The notes below the pieces were generated by a model, which was given only the letters and a program-made list of their open reading frames with translations, was not told the origin of the DNA and made no database searches. A DNA stretch of 64,000 nt from Mariniphaga sp. (GTDB lineage: Bacteria > Bacteroidota > Bacteroidia > Bacteroidales > Prolixibacteraceae): assembly GCA_024636975.1 (NCBI GenBank), contig JAGXGA010000027.1:248001-312000 (forward strand), in the 5' to 3' direction. The position numbers and the translations under genes are program-made. This document shows, piece by piece, positions 1-10,359 of this stretch. Every line of letters starts with the position of its first letter. Positions within the stretch are counted from its first letter, which is position 1.

Positions 1-86
1 TGAATTTTTGGCATGTGCTATTTTTCATTTATTTTTGTAATGTGGAAGCATATGAGTAAATTCTTTAACCAATTAAATAAATAAAA

Positions 87-872
87 ATGAAAAAGATTCT
101 TTCTTTCCTTTTTGCAGGTGCATTAATTTTTGCATTTGCATGTACCGGAGGTCAAAAACAATCAAACGAAGATGCCGTTGAAAAATCGGCTGAAACAGTC
201 GGTAACAATGAATTAACCGAACAGGAAAAAGAAGAGGGCTGGATGTTGCTTTTTGATGGTGAATCAGTCGAAAACTGGCGTGGAGTAAACAAAGATACTT
301 TTCCTGCTGGTTGGGAGGTAGTTGACGGAACATTACACTGTAAAGGCTCAGGAATGGGTGAAGCAGGTGCAGAGGAAGGTGGCGACATTCTTTACGATGA
401 GAAGTTTGCAGATTTCCATCTGAAAGTGGAATGGAAAATCAGCGAAGGTGGAAATTCTGGTATTTTCTACCTTGGTGAGGAAAGAGAAGACTGGCCAATC
501 TGGAGGACTGCTCCTGAAATGCAGGTACTTGACAATGAAAGGCACCTTGATGCCGAGCTGGGCAAAGATGGTAACCGTAAGTCCGGTTCATTATACGATC
601 TTATTCCTGCAAAACCACAAAATGCCAACCCTGCCGGTGAATGGAACTCGGCTGAAGTGATTGTTTACAGAGGTACTGTTATTCATAAACAAAATGGTGA
701 AGTGGTTCTTGAGTATCATTTATGGACCGATGAATGGAATGAATTGGTAAAAGACTCTAAATTTCCTGAGCTTAATCCCGATTGGGCGAACGTGCCGAAA
801 GAAGGGTATATCGCTTTACAGGACCATGGGGATGATGTTTGGTTCCGCAACATTAAAGTCAGGAGAAGGTAA
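87..872 (+). CDS. DUF1080 (3-keto-disaccharide hydrolase-like) lipoprotein
   Basis: 261 aa. A hydrophobic N-terminus ends in an AFAC lipobox (Cys19), so this is an exported lipoprotein. A charged linker follows, then one DUF1080 domain (about residues 52-260). The domain opens with the family's LFDG...W signature (LFDGESVENW, residues 55-64) and ends with the typical VWFRNIKVR strand. DUF1080 has a concanavalin-like jelly-roll fold; some members hydrolyse 3-keto-glycosides, others only bind glycans. The start is set by the ATG directly before the signal peptide. A rho-independent terminator lies 30 bp downstream, so this is the last gene of its transcript. The family call is firm; the substrate is unknown. 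Confidence 0.85.
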   Translation: MKKILSFLFAGALIFAFACTGGQKQSNEDAVEKSAETVGNNELTEQEKEEGWMLLFDGESVENWRGVNKDTFPAGWEVVDGTLHCKGSGMGEAGAEEGGDILYDEKFADFHLKVEWKISEGGNSGIFYLGEEREDWPIWRTAPEMQVLDNERHLDAELGKDGNRKSGSLYDLIPAKPQNANPAGEWNSAEVIVYRGTVIHKQNGEVVLEYHLWTDEWNELVKDSKFPELNPDWANVPKEGYIALQDHGDDVWFRNIKVRRR

Positions 873-899
873 TTGCAGACTGAAATTGTAAGATATGAA

Positions 900-924
900 A
901 AAGGAGGCCGGGCCTCCTTTTTTT
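900..924 (+). terminator. Rho-independent terminator after the DUF1080 gene
   Basis: An 8-bp GC-rich stem (AAAGGAGG at 900-907 pairing with CCTCCTTT at 913-920), a 5-nt loop and a T-run to 924. It sits between the end of the DUF1080 gene and the convergent gldB-like gene. Confidence 0.8.
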
Positions 925-977
925 ATGATTAATTTTAAGTTCAGATTACAATTTCATTTTAACCGGAACTTCAATGC

Positions 978-2003
978 CTATTCCGGGAAATAGGCCGAGT
1001 CATTTAAAATTTGCTGATAATTCGTGTTTTCCATCAGTTCAAAAAGCGTTACTTCATTGTACTTTTCCTTGTATTGCCTTACAATCTGCCAGCCAATCCA
1101 TATGCCACTCCGGGCTGGCGATTCAACAGGGAATCCTGTAGTATAAGGTCCGTCATTGATGAACCTGAGGATATCCATGCGTGTGTTTGAATAAAGTACC
1201 CTGTTTTCAATAAGGTGGTTCCACATGTGAGGTTCATTTTCCCTACACCACTCAAGTTGTTTGACAGTATATCCTATTTTAAGGCTATCGTGCATCTCAG
1301 GCAACATCGCATCCACAAAGTACATCAGTTTGCCCTGATAGATAATGTGATCGAGCAATGTGGTGGTATGTGCCGACTCATTAAATTCGGTCATTCCCCA
1401 TGCATAGGCTACATCAGAAGGGATTTTCTCAGGATGCATATTTTTAATCTTGTACAAGGGAATATTACTGAGCTTCTGGTAATAACTGTAATCCCGGTCA
1501 AGATATTTATCGAGGCTGACACCAATGATGTTTTCAGCCGTAACCACCGATTGGTTAAATCCTGAAATCATGGTATATATCACAGGTAGCTCCTTGTATG
1601 GAAAATGGTAGTGGAAGTATTTAAACGCTTTAATTAATTCTTCGCTGGTATCTTCAAAATCTGAAAACTTTGTCTCCACTGAATTCTTTACATTTTGAAT
1701 CATAGTATCGGTGAGGAATTCTCCTATAACCTGAGGGAAATTCTCCTCAGTAATTCCGCCAGCATTGATTACCTTCCAGGTAAACAGATCGAAAAATTCA
1801 GGATGTTTGTCACGCAAAGCATAAAGTTCTGCAAGTGTATCCTGCAGGGGTAATGAGAAAAGTTCCTGATCAAACCTTACAATTTCTACTTCAGTTTCAA
1901 TTTCTGATATATCAACTTTGAGAGGGTTTCTTTTGCATGAGAAGATGAAAATCAGAATGGCAAACAGTATTAAGTAATTTCTGAAAAATCTATTCATATT
2001 CAT
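978..2003 (-). CDS. gldB: GldB-family gliding motility-type lipoprotein
   Basis: 341 aa. The N-terminus has a long hydrophobic stretch ending in a FSC lipobox (Cys23), followed by a soluble domain with no transmembrane segment. The pattern VDISEIETEVEIVRFDQELF just after the lipobox and the later PFYKEL/YTMISGFNQ-like region match GldB, a lipoprotein needed for gliding in Flavobacterium and present in many non-gliding Bacteroidota, where its role may be in envelope assembly. It is divergent from nadE, a neighbourhood I recall for gldB in other Bacteroidota. ATGs lie at codons 1 and 3; either could be used. The family call rests on memory of the pattern rather than a search. Confidence 0.75.
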   Translation of the reverse strand: MNMNRFFRNYLILFAILIFIFSCKRNPLKVDISEIETEVEIVRFDQELFSLPLQDTLAELYALRDKHPEFFDLFTWKVINAGGITEENFPQVIGEFLTDTMIQNVKNSVETKFSDFEDTSEELIKAFKYFHYHFPYKELPVIYTMISGFNQSVVTAENIIGVSLDKYLDRDYSYYQKLSNIPLYKIKNMHPEKIPSDVAYAWGMTEFNESAHTTTLLDHIIYQGKLMYFVDAMLPEMHDSLKIGYTVKQLEWCRENEPHMWNHLIENRVLYSNTRMDILRFINDGPYTTGFPVESPARSGIWIGWQIVRQYKEKYNEVTLFELMENTNYQQILNDSAYFPE

Positions 2004-2249
2004 GTTAATTCTTTTTCAGCTAAAGCTGTTTTTAGATATATCATTATGTATTAATTCCCGGTTAAATTCATCCCGGAATAATCTGTGTTTAATATTATTA
2101 TCATTTCAATACGCTGCTGAGCTGAATTTATTGCGAATTTGACCTAAAAATATGACATTTGCTGATAATAATAGAAATATGTCTTCCACGTGTATTAGAA
2201 TATTGTTGTTATGGGGCAGATGGGTACTAAACATTAAAAACATAAAGTA

Positions 2250-3893
2250 ATGAAGGTTGCACTGGCACAGTTAAATTATATAATAGGGGATTTTGAAGGA
2301 AACTCCGGTAAAATGATTGATAATATTGAACGGGCAAAAAATGCTGGTGCCGATGTAGTAGTTTTCTCTGAATTGTCGGTCACTGGTTATTATCCGCACG
2401 ATTTACTTGAAAAAAAGGAATTTATAAGAAAAGCAGAGGAGGCAGTTAAAACAATTGCTCTAGCCTGTAAAGGTGTAGCAGCCATTGTGGGAGCGCCTCT
2501 TATCAATGAAAATGTACGGGGTAAGACACTTTATAATGCCGCGTTTTTTCTGGCTGATGGCGCTGTCCGCTCGGTGCACAGGAAAACATTATTGCCTACT
2601 TACGACATTTTTGACGAATACCGGCATTTTGAGCCAAACCACGATTTTCGTGTTGTGCAATATAAAGGCCAGCGCATTGCCATTACCATCTGTGAAGATT
2701 TATGGGATGAACAACCTACTGCCAATGAATTTGGCAAGAATAAGCTGTACCAGTTATCCCCCATGCAGAAGTATTCACTTCTGAGCCCGGATATTGTGGT
2801 AAATATTTCGGCTTCACCTTTTTCCTATAACCAGGAAAGCTGGCGGAAAGATGTTTTGGTTTCAAAGGCCAAACGATATAAAGTTCCCATTGTTTATGTG
2901 AACCAGGTTGGTGCACAAACAGAGCTGATGTTTGACGGGGGTTCGGTTTATATTAACAAGAAAGGAGAAATTGTAAAGGAACTCAGTTATTTTAAAGAAG
3001 ATTTCATACTGGTTGACACAAAGCATACGGGAGAAATAAAGCTGCAACCTGAAACTGAACCCATTGAAAAAATTCATGATGCCCTGGTTATGGGGATACA
3101 TGATTATTTTAAAAAGATGAACTTTAAACAGGCTGTTTTGGGGCTTTCCGGAGGCATTGATTCGGCTCTTACCGTGGTGTTGGCGGTTGAAGCCCTGGGC
3201 CGTGAAAACGTTAGGGTTCTGTTGCTTCCTTCCAGGTATTCATCAGACCATAGTGTTGATGACGCAAGGCAGCTGGCAGAGAATCTGAAGATACAATATG
3301 AAATAGTGCCTATTCAAAATGCAGTTGACCAATTTGACGAAACCCTTACTCCACTTTTTAAAGGAACTGAGCCGGGTATTGCTGAAGAAAACATACAGGC
3401 AAGGGCAAGAGGGATTTTTCTGATGGCAGTTTCAAATAAATTTGGCCATATATTACTGAATACTACAAATAAGAGTGAATGTGCTGTAGGCTATGGTACA
3501 TTATATGGCGATATGAATGGCGGACTGGCTGTGCTTGGCGATGTGTATAAAACCGACGTGTTTAAAATGGCCCGGTTCATTAACCGGAATGAGGAAATCA
3601 TTCCTGAAAACAGTATATTAAAGCCTCCGTCAGCCGAGCTGCGCCCGAATCAGAAAGATACCGATTCATTGCCTGAGTATGAGGTACTGGATGAAATCCT
3701 GTTCAGTTTTATTGAGCAGAATCTGTCACCCTCTGAGATTGTAGCTAAGGGATTTGACCCTGCTACTGTGGAGCGGGTAATAAGGATGGTAAACACCAAT
3801 GAATATAAACGATTTCAGGCTGCACCTATTTTACGGGTGAGTTCCAAGGCATTTGGATTTGGTAGAAAGATGCCACTTGTTGCAAAATATTAA
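2250..3893 (+). CDS. nadE: Glutamine-dependent NAD+ synthetase
   Basis: 547 aa, the usual size for the two-domain enzyme. Residues 1-265 are a nitrilase-type glutaminase domain with the catalytic triad visible as Glu41 (in VFSELSVTGY), Lys112 (HRKTLLP) and Cys148 (ITICEDLW). Residues 275-547 are the synthetase domain with the PP-loop SGGIDSA (300-306). It amidates deamido-NAD+ using ammonia released from glutamine, the last step of NAD biosynthesis, in the cytosol. It is transcribed away from gldB across a 246-bp gap. All key residues are present, so it should be active. Confidence 0.95.
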   Translation: MKVALAQLNYIIGDFEGNSGKMIDNIERAKNAGADVVVFSELSVTGYYPHDLLEKKEFIRKAEEAVKTIALACKGVAAIVGAPLINENVRGKTLYNAAFFLADGAVRSVHRKTLLPTYDIFDEYRHFEPNHDFRVVQYKGQRIAITICEDLWDEQPTANEFGKNKLYQLSPMQKYSLLSPDIVVNISASPFSYNQESWRKDVLVSKAKRYKVPIVYVNQVGAQTELMFDGGSVYINKKGEIVKELSYFKEDFILVDTKHTGEIKLQPETEPIEKIHDALVMGIHDYFKKMNFKQAVLGLSGGIDSALTVVLAVEALGRENVRVLLLPSRYSSDHSVDDARQLAENLKIQYEIVPIQNAVDQFDETLTPLFKGTEPGIAEENIQARARGIFLMAVSNKFGHILLNTTNKSECAVGYGTLYGDMNGGLAVLGDVYKTDVFKMARFINRNEEIIPENSILKPPSAELRPNQKDTDSLPEYEVLDEILFSFIEQNLSPSEIVAKGFDPATVERVIRMVNTNEYKRFQAAPILRVSSKAFGFGRKMPLVAKY

Positions 3894-4032
3894 ACCAATA
3901 GATTTTTATTTTTGTATAAATTTTCAACACTTTTTCATTATTTTATCACCTAAGCCAGTATCTATACCTGTTTGTAATTCAATAGATTTTGAAAATAAAA
4001 CCAAAAAGTGGAGACTGATTTCTTAAAATTTA

Positions 4033-4040
4033 TAACTTTG
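4033..4040 (+). promoter_or_regulatory. Candidate Bacteroidota -7 box for the Crp/Fnr gene
   Basis: TAACTTTG fits the Bacteroidota TAnnTTTG -7 consensus and lies 29 bp before the ATG. No TTTG -33 element is found at usual spacing, so support is partial. Confidence 0.35.
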
Positions 4041-4068
4041 ATGCTGTAAAGCATGCTGTTGGATGTAA

Positions 4069-4770
4069 ATGTTAAATTCAATAATGGGTATAAAAGACAT
4101 TCTTGAGAATCCGAATTCCATATTTTATCTGTTGAACCGGGAAGAAAAGGAAGAATTAGAGCGGCATATTTCATTGGCTCATTATAAGAAAAACGAGTTT
4201 GTTTTCAAGGAAGGAGAGAAACCAAACGGATTAATGATGCTTGTGAATGGGAAAGTAAAAATATACAAGGAAGGAGTAGCCGGTCGTGAACAGATTATCA
4301 GGATGGCACGCGCCCTTGGGATGATTGGTTACCGTGCCCTGTTTGCCGGTGAAATTCATATTGCCACTGCAGTTACCGTTGAAGAATCGATGGTTTGCAC
4401 TGTCAGCGCTGAATATATTCAGAACACAGCTTTAAAAAACATTCACTTCTGCCAGAGATTAATATTGAACCTATCGCGGGAACTTGGTTTTGCTAACACC
4501 AGAACCGTTTCCCTGACCCAAAAGCACATTCGTGGCAGACTGGCAGAATCACTGTTGCTTCTTAAAGATAAGTACGGCTTCGAAAATGATGGCATCACAT
4601 TAAAGGTATATCTTTCGCGGGATGACATTGCCAATTTATCGAACATGACTACTTCGAATGCAATTCGAACGCTTTCAACCTTTGCAAATGAGAAGATTAT
4701 CTCAATCGATGGCAGGAAAATAAAAATTCTTGATGCACAACGGCTCGATAGAGTCAGCAAGCTGGGATAG
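4069..4770 (+). CDS. Crp/Fnr-family transcriptional regulator
   Basis: 233 aa. Residues about 20-125 form a cyclic-nucleotide-binding-type beta roll (FKEGEKPNGLMMLVNGKVKI is the typical strand pattern). Residues about 155-220 form a winged helix with the Crp signature LSRDDIANLSNMTTSNAIRTL. There is no N-terminal cysteine cluster, so it is not an oxygen-sensing Fnr with an iron-sulfur centre. The arginine/glutamate pair that binds cAMP in Crp is not obvious, so the ligand is unknown. An in-frame ATG at codon 6 (4084) is an alternative start. It stands alone, and its target genes cannot be read from the sequence. Confidence 0.85.
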   Translation: MLNSIMGIKDILENPNSIFYLLNREEKEELERHISLAHYKKNEFVFKEGEKPNGLMMLVNGKVKIYKEGVAGREQIIRMARALGMIGYRALFAGEIHIATAVTVEESMVCTVSAEYIQNTALKNIHFCQRLILNLSRELGFANTRTVSLTQKHIRGRLAESLLLLKDKYGFENDGITLKVYLSRDDIANLSNMTTSNAIRTLSTFANEKIISIDGRKIKILDAQRLDRVSKLG

Positions 4771-4805
4771 GGCAGTTGCAATAAATAAAAAGTAGCCCGA
4801 TTACA

Positions 4806-7277
4806 TCATTCGTATAAATAAACTCTTTTTACGCGCTGGGAAATGCCTGTTAAGATTTCGTAGGGTATGGTACCTGCCCATTCTGCTACTTTGGTTATCG
4901 GGATATGAGGACCGAAAAATTCCACTTCATCACCGGGTAGTACATCAAGGCCGGTAATATCCAGCATGAGCATATCCATGCAAATGTTTCCTATAATGTG
5001 AACTGATTTTCCTTTTATCCATGCCCGACCATTCCGGTTGCCCAGCTTCCGGTCAAGCCCATCAGCATACCCGACTGGTACAATTGCAATTTTGGTTTGG
5101 CGGCTTATTTTTTCTTTACGGCTATATCCCACCGATTCGCCCGGAACGGTATCTTTTACCTGCGACACAATGCTTTTAAAGGTACTGATATTTTGCAGCG
5201 GTAAAGAAGTTGCCGATACTCCATAGAGCCCGATCCCGAGCCTCACCATTTCCATCTGGTTTTCAGGGAAACGTTCGATCCCTGCTGAGTTAAGAATATG
5301 CCTGTCAATTTTATATGGAAAAGCTGGTTCAATTAACTGATACCAGGAATTAAATCTCGTAATCTGCTCTTTGGTGAAATCATCCAGGGCAGGGTCATCA
5401 CTTGCTGCCAGGTGTGAAAATATTGAAGCGACCTTTAAATTGCCCGACTGAACCAAATGTGCAATCAGGCTTTCAATTTCCCGGGCTGTTTTAAACCCCA
5501 ACCTGTTCATGCCGGTATCCAGCTTTAAGTGAACAGGGAAGTTTGTCCGGATATTTTGTATTACTGCTTTTTCAAATTGCTGCAGCAGTTCCATGCTATA
5601 AATGTTGGGTTCCAGCTGGAAATCGATGATGTTTTGAAAACTTTGTTCTTCGGGATTCATAACAATTATGGGGGTATTTATGCCCGCCTGCCGCAGTTCC
5701 ATACCTTCATCAGCTACTGCTACTGCCAGGTAATCAACGTTCTGGAATTGCAATACCCGGGCAATTTCAACATCGCCACTGCCATAGGAAAAAGCTTTTA
5801 CCATCACCATTATCCTGGTTGAAGAATTTAGCAGGCTGCGAAATACATTCAGGTTATGAACGAGGGAATTCAAATCAATTTCGAGTACAGTCTGGTGGGT
5901 TTTTTGCTGCAAAATCATCGAAATCTTTTCAAAGGTGAAATCCCGGGCTCCCTTTATAAGAATAATAGAGTCATTTAACCGGCTGCGCCTGAAATCCCTT
6001 AGAAAGGCATCAGTTGAAGGATAAAACAACTTATTCATTGAAAATAAACCGGCGTGTGCCGATATTTCCGGACCTATACCCACCAGTTCTTCGATCTCCC
6101 ATTGTTTTAAATACTGGTTCACCTGAAGGTACAGTTCATGTTGGGGAAGTCCTGTTTGCAGTATATCCGACAGTATGACCTGCATCTTCTGGATTCCCTT
6201 TTTTGCCTGCTGGTGTAAAACCGACAGGGCTATTGACAAGGATGTAAGATCGGAATTGTAATAATCGTTTATGAGCAGGCAATTATTAATTCCTTTTTTA
6301 ATTTCCATTCGCATGGCAACAGGCTCCAGTTTTTGAAAGCCCGCCAGTATCTTTTCTGGATTTGCTGTTAATGCCCAGGCAGTAGCAAAACAATGGCAGG
6401 CGTTTTCAACTGAAGCATTATCAGTAAAAGGAATATCGAACCGGTATTGACTTTCTTTTACATTGGCTTCTACTGATGTTATTCCATTATTGTCCCGGGG
6501 CGTGAAGTAAATAAGAGCACCATCATTTCGGATCGACCAACTTATGGGTTCGATATTGTTTTCCATGCAAAATTCACTGACCAGACTTCCTATAGCTTCA
6601 TCATCAATACTAAAAACTAGCTTTTTGGCCTTTGTGAATAACTTTAGTTTTTCAAGTGTTTTTTGTTCTTTAGTCTGAAAATTTTCTTGGTGAGCATCCC
6701 CTATATTTGTTATGATGCCAACATCAGGTTGGATTACCGGCGCCAGTTTTTCCATCTCGCCGGGTTGAGATATGCCTGCTTCAAATATACCGAGGTTGTA
6801 ATGGCTATCCATCAGTAACACCGAAAGTGGCACTCCAATCTGTGAATTGTAACTTTTGGGACTTCGTACAATCCGGTTTTCACGCGACAGCAGTTCAAAG
6901 ATCCATTCTTTAACGATTGTTTTCCCATTGCTCCCTGTAATTCCGATAACCGGAAAACTGAACCGGCTGCGATGGCCCGCTGCCAGTTTCTGAAGTGCTG
7001 TGGTTGTATTATTAACAAGTATAAATGCAGCAGTATCGGTAATTACATCCGGCTCAGAAACAACAAAAGCATTCGCCCCTCTTTCAATCAATCCGGATAT
7101 AAATGTATGGCCGCTGTTGCGTGGGCCTTTTATTGCAAAAAATAAAGCTTTTTCTTTTTGAAAAAACAACCGGCTGTCGGTTATCACCTGTCCAATTTTT
7201 TTATCGTTGAAATCATCAGGGACAAATAGTTTGCCTCCTGTAATCAGGGCTATTTCCTTTAATGAAAAATCAATCAT
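4806..7277 (-). CDS. Bifunctional MurF / alanine racemase fusion
   Basis: 823 aa, about the sum of two enzymes. Residues 1-455 are a Mur ligase: ATP loop GITGSNGKT (112-120), a central ligase domain and a C-terminal domain. It adds D-Ala-D-Ala to UDP-MurNAc-tripeptide. Residues 460-823 are a fold-III PLP alanine racemase: the PLP lysine is Lys494 in [10 protein letters not shown], the second catalytic base is probably Tyr718 in VGYS, and VGYADGL and NICMD motifs follow. The fusion is a known Bacteroidota arrangement that places D-Ala supply and use in one polypeptide. Its ATG overlaps the tdk stop (ATGA), which points to translational coupling. Both halves keep their catalytic residues. Confidence 0.95.
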   Translation of the reverse strand: MIDFSLKEIALITGGKLFVPDDFNDKKIGQVITDSRLFFQKEKALFFAIKGPRNSGHTFISGLIERGANAFVVSEPDVITDTAAFILVNNTTTALQKLAAGHRSRFSFPVIGITGSNGKTIVKEWIFELLSRENRIVRSPKSYNSQIGVPLSVLLMDSHYNLGIFEAGISQPGEMEKLAPVIQPDVGIITNIGDAHQENFQTKEQKTLEKLKLFTKAKKLVFSIDDEAIGSLVSEFCMENNIEPISWSIRNDGALIYFTPRDNNGITSVEANVKESQYRFDIPFTDNASVENACHCFATAWALTANPEKILAGFQKLEPVAMRMEIKKGINNCLLINDYYNSDLTSLSIALSVLHQQAKKGIQKMQVILSDILQTGLPQHELYLQVNQYLKQWEIEELVGIGPEISAHAGLFSMNKLFYPSTDAFLRDFRRSRLNDSIILIKGARDFTFEKISMILQQKTHQTVLEIDLNSLVHNLNVFRSLLNSSTRIMVMVKAFSYGSGDVEIARVLQFQNVDYLAVAVADEGMELRQAGINTPIIVMNPEEQSFQNIIDFQLEPNIYSMELLQQFEKAVIQNIRTNFPVHLKLDTGMNRLGFKTAREIESLIAHLVQSGNLKVASIFSHLAASDDPALDDFTKEQITRFNSWYQLIEPAFPYKIDRHILNSAGIERFPENQMEMVRLGIGLYGVSATSLPLQNISTFKSIVSQVKDTVPGESVGYSRKEKISRQTKIAIVPVGYADGLDRKLGNRNGRAWIKGKSVHIIGNICMDMLMLDITGLDVLPGDEVEFFGPHIPITKVAEWAGTIPYEILTGISQRVKRVYLYE

Positions 7278-7897
7278 TTGCGCATTGTGTTTGGAGCGTC
7301 TTTATCAGAAGGTTTAGCTTGTTTCCGGGTGGCTTCTAAATAGCAGCGACGGCAAAGGGGTTCATACACATCCTGCTCACCCAGCAAAACTACCTGTTCC
7401 TTATTAGAGAAGCGATGCGAGAATTGTGCAATGCTGCCGCAGCGCATGCAAATGGCATGTACTTTGGTTACATAATCGGCTATTGCAAGTATTCCCGGCA
7501 TCGGACCAAAGGGTGCACCCTTAAAATCCATATCGAGGCCGGCTACAATTACCCGTATACCCATATTTGCCAATTTCTCTACTACATCAACAAGGCCTTT
7601 ATCGAAGAACTGGGCTTCATCAATCCCAATAACATCAACATTCCCTGCCAGCAGCAAAATATTCGATGAATTATCAACAGGTGAAGAGCGAATTGCATTC
7701 TCGTCGTGTGATACTACTTCGGTTTCCGAATAACGAACATCGATTGTGGGTTTAAATATTTCAACCTTTTGCCTGGCAAACTTAGCGCGTTTCAACCTGC
7801 GGATCAGTTCTTCCGTTTTACCTGAAAACATCGATCCGGTGATGGCCTCAATGCTGCCTTGCTTCTTATGACTGTTTACATCCTTCTCAATAAACAT
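7274..7897 (-). CDS. tdk: Thymidine kinase
   Basis: 207 aa with the ATG at 7897. It is a type II thymidine kinase: P-loop GSMFSGKT (residues 21-28), the DEAQFF motif that follows the nucleotide fold, and a zinc site from two Cys pairs (CMRC and CRRC). It phosphorylates thymidine for dTTP salvage. The reading frame stays open upstream to an ATG at 8020, but that extension overlaps the start of the divergent gene at 7973, has no resemblance to thymidine kinase and would swallow a good promoter at 7938-7970. The later start is therefore preferred. The stop overlaps the start of murF-alr. Confidence 0.92.
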   Translation of the reverse strand: MFIEKDVNSHKKQGSIEAITGSMFSGKTEELIRRLKRAKFARQKVEIFKPTIDVRYSETEVVSHDENAIRSSPVDNSSNILLLAGNVDVIGIDEAQFFDKGLVDVVEKLANMGIRVIVAGLDMDFKGAPFGPMPGILAIADYVTKVHAICMRCGSIAQFSHRFSNKEQVVLLGEQDVYEPLCRRCYLEATRKQAKPSDKDAPNTMRK

Positions 7898-7937
7898 GCA
7901 ACCTTCGAATGAATAAGAAATTAAATTAGTATTTTTA

Positions 7938-7970
7938 CAAAAATAATCTTTAAAAACAATAGCCGGCAAA
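7938..7970 (-). promoter_or_regulatory. Probable promoter of tdk-murF/alr
   Basis: On the minus strand, TTTG (7970-7967) is followed after 21 bp by TATTTTTG (7945-7938). This matches the Bacteroidota TTTG / TAnnTTTG layout and lies 41 bp before the preferred tdk start. It is the main reason to reject the longer tdk ORF. Confidence 0.55.
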
Positions 7971-7972
7971 GA

Positions 7973-8773
7973 ATGGAAAATAAAAAGCTCGTAAATATTC
8001 TGACAAAAGATATGGCTCAACTCGAAGAACTGATTGGTGATATAAAATCAAAACAGCAGTTCGATGCTCTTGAAATGGAGTTCATCCATAACCGGGCTAA
8101 GGGTGTTCTGCAATTGTTACAGATGCTTAATGCACAGGAAGAACCTGTGGTAACAACAATTGGGGAAGAGAATGAAATTTTGGAGAAACTGAAGGACAAA
8201 GCAGAAAGGGTTTCACAAATAACCAGTGAATTAAAAACTGAAAAGAGCGAGCCAGAGAAACCACAGGAAGAACCGGATCACGAAGAAAGAGAACAGCCTT
8301 TGCCCGGAGTCGTGCCTGAACCATCCCATCCCGGAAAGGAAGACTTATCTGCCGATGAAAAGATAGAAGATACTGTGAAACCTGCACAGGATGATAACGA
8401 TGACGATATGCTCCAGGACGAAATTATTAAGCCGCAAGCGGGTTCACGGTTGGGCGAAAGTTTTTTAAAAAGCAAAGCGGTGGGCGAACTGATTACCGAC
8501 CAGGGAAAGCTGGAATACAAGTTGTCGAACCGTCCAGTTAACAACATTCAGTCGGCTATTGGTATTAACGATCGGTTTCAGTACATCAGGGAATTGTTCG
8601 ATGGCGATAACAGGAAATTTCTGGAGACAGTGAAAACCCTCGATTCAATGGACAATATACGTGAAGCTGTTGATTACCTGCGCGTCAATTACAAATGGAA
8701 AAAGAATGAAACCAGCCTTAAGTTTGTAAACCTGGTAAAACGCAGATTCCAGGATACTGCAAACGGTGTATAA
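7973..8773 (+). CDS. Conserved Bacteroidota hypothetical, acidic linker protein
   Basis: 266 aa, not recognised as a named family. There is no signal peptide or membrane segment, so it is probably cytosolic. Residues 1-55 are predicted helical (leucine/lysine/glutamate rich). Residues about 75-150 are a very acidic, proline-rich, probably disordered linker. Residues about 160-266 form a compact region with conserved-looking blocks ([35 protein letters not shown]) and a basic end. It lies between divergent tdk and co-directional rsmI, a context I recall from related genomes. The order helical end, acidic linker, compact domain suggests an adaptor role, but that is inference. Confidence 0.7.
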   Translation: MENKKLVNILTKDMAQLEELIGDIKSKQQFDALEMEFIHNRAKGVLQLLQMLNAQEEPVVTTIGEENEILEKLKDKAERVSQITSELKTEKSEPEKPQEEPDHEEREQPLPGVVPEPSHPGKEDLSADEKIEDTVKPAQDDNDDDMLQDEIIKPQAGSRLGESFLKSKAVGELITDQGKLEYKLSNRPVNNIQSAIGINDRFQYIRELFDGDNRKFLETVKTLDSMDNIREAVDYLRVNYKWKKNETSLKFVNLVKRRFQDTANGV

Positions 8774-8826
8774 AAAGGTTGGTTCATATATTCAGAATTT
8801 ATAAACAGCTACACAAATCATTTGGA

Positions 8827-9546
8827 ATGGATCATCCGGGAAAATTAATTTTAGTACCCACTCCCATCGGAAACCTTGATGACATTACACTTCGGGCAAT
8901 TGATGCATTAAAACAGGCTGATATCATACTTGCTGAAGACACACGTGTTTCATCTAAACTGATGAAGCATCTGGTGATTGACAAGAAGCTTACCCCGCAC
9001 CACAAGTTCAATGAGCATAAAACATTAGGGAATATAGTTACACGATTGCAGGAAGGTAAAACAATTGCATTGATTTCCGATGCCGGAACCCCGGGAATCT
9101 CCGATCCGGGATTTTTATTGGTAAGAGCCTGTGCCGAAAAAAATATTGCTGTGGAATGTTTACCAGGGGCTACGGCCTTAATTCCTGCACTGGCTGTGTC
9201 AGGGCTGCCAACCGACCGCTTTGTGTTTGAAGGTTTCCTCCCTCAGAAAAAAGGAAGGCAGAAACGGTTGCAGCAACTGGCAAATGAAGCACGCACCCTT
9301 ATCTTCTATGAATCCCCATTCCGTTTGGTAAAAACGCTTGGGCAATTGGGCGATGCATTTGGTGATTCCCGGCAGGCTTGTGTGTGTCGCGAGCTGTCAA
9401 AGTTTTTTGAAGAAATTAAAAGAGGTACGCTCAATGAACTAACGGAATATTATTCGAAAAATCCTCCTAAAGGTGAAATAGTGATCGTTGTGGAAGGATT
9501 ATCAAGAAAGGATGAACATTTTAAAGATACCTCCGGTCAGTTATAA
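8827..9546 (+). CDS. rsmI: 16S rRNA (cytidine-1402 2'-O)-methyltransferase RsmI
   Basis: 239 aa from the ATG at 8827. It is a tetrapyrrole-methylase fold protein: PTPIGNLDDIT near the N-terminus, AEDTR, DAGTPGISDPG, LPGATALIPAL and FVFEGFLP are the RsmI signature blocks in order. It methylates the ribose of C1402 in the 16S decoding centre using SAM. The frame extends upstream to a TTG at 8779, but those 16 residues are not part of the family and the ATG is the normal start position. It follows the acidic hypothetical gene closely and is probably cotranscribed with it. Confidence 0.93.
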   Translation: MDHPGKLILVPTPIGNLDDITLRAIDALKQADIILAEDTRVSSKLMKHLVIDKKLTPHHKFNEHKTLGNIVTRLQEGKTIALISDAGTPGISDPGFLLVRACAEKNIAVECLPGATALIPALAVSGLPTDRFVFEGFLPQKKGRQKRLQQLANEARTLIFYESPFRLVKTLGQLGDAFGDSRQACVCRELSKFFEEIKRGTLNELTEYYSKNPPKGEIVIVVEGLSRKDEHFKDTSGQL

Positions 9547-9630
9547 ATATGGGACGTTTGTTTATCGAACCCGGGATGCAAATTTTCGAGGTTCCATAAT
9601 TTATTTTAAGCACTTTATTTTTATTTACCT

Positions 9631-10359
9631 GTGATTGACAGAAAGAAATATACCCACTTGTTTTTCGACCTCGACAATACTTTATGGGATTTTAAAACCA
9701 ATTCCTATTATGCTATGAAGGAGGCATTCATATATTATGACCGGCATTTAAACAAAGTTGAGTTTGAATTTTTTTTTGAGACATACTCTGAGAACAACCG
9801 CTTGCTTTGGGATGAGTACCGCAAAGGAAAGGTCAAGAAAAAGGAGCTGGTCCGGCTCCGTTTTCAGAAGACCTTTGATGCTTTGCAAATAGATGGGATT
9901 GATCCCCTTGAAATGAATGATTTTTACCTTGAAGAAATGACAGAACAGAAACGGCTGGTGCCGGATGCAGAAGCGGTTTTAGACACACTGAAAAAAAAAG
10001 GCTTTGAGTTATATATTATTACGAATGGGTTTTCTCAGGTTCAGCGTAAAAAACTGCAATCGGCAGGGATAGGTAAGTATTTCAAAAAAGTATTTATTTC
10101 TGAAGATATTTCATCACCCAAACCGACACTGGCAATATTTGAATATGCCTTGAAGTCGGCCAACGCCCGGAAAACAAAAAGCATTATGATAGGAGATGAC
10201 TTTGAGTCAGACATCAAGGGTGCTCTGAACTTTGGCATTGATGCCGTGTACCTTGAACCACCGGCAATGGAACCCGATGCACATAGTTTACTAAATCACA
10301 ACACCCGTAACCTGCTTTACCGAATAAGCACATTACCCGAGATATTGGAAATTGTTTAA
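9631..10359 (+). CDS. YjjG-type HAD-superfamily pyrimidine nucleotidase
   Basis: 242 aa, GTG start. HAD motif I is DLDNTL (residues 13-18), with the nucleophile Asp13 and acid/base Asp15. Motif II is ITNG, motif III is the lysine in SSPKP, and motif IV is GDDFESD. The cap domain is helical (residues about 20-105), as in the YjjG/HAD-IA nucleotidases that dephosphorylate dUMP, dTMP and non-canonical pyrimidine nucleotides. The four motifs are intact. The exact substrate is inferred from the cap type only. It follows rsmI by 84 bp on the same strand. Confidence 0.85.
   Translation: MIDRKKYTHLFFDLDNTLWDFKTNSYYAMKEAFIYYDRHLNKVEFEFFFETYSENNRLLWDEYRKGKVKKKELVRLRFQKTFDALQIDGIDPLEMNDFYLEEMTEQKRLVPDAEAVLDTLKKKGFELYIITNGFSQVQRKKLQSAGIGKYFKKVFISEDISSPKPTLAIFEYALKSANARKTKSIMIGDDFESDIKGALNFGIDAVYLEPPAMEPDAHSLLNHNTRNLLYRISTLPEILEIV

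Noticed and set aside
1215-1565. Plus-strand open frame of 116 codons inside gldB, and many similar antisense frames
   Set aside because: These lie opposite clear genes, have no family features or ribosome sites, and are shadow frames.
7898-8020. Upstream in-frame extension of tdk to an ATG at 8020
   Set aside because: It has no thymidine kinase similarity, overlaps the divergent gene at 7973 and contains a well-spaced promoter for tdk.
8779-8826. TTG start extending rsmI by 16 residues
   Set aside because: The ATG at 8827 is where the family normally begins and the extra residues do not match it.
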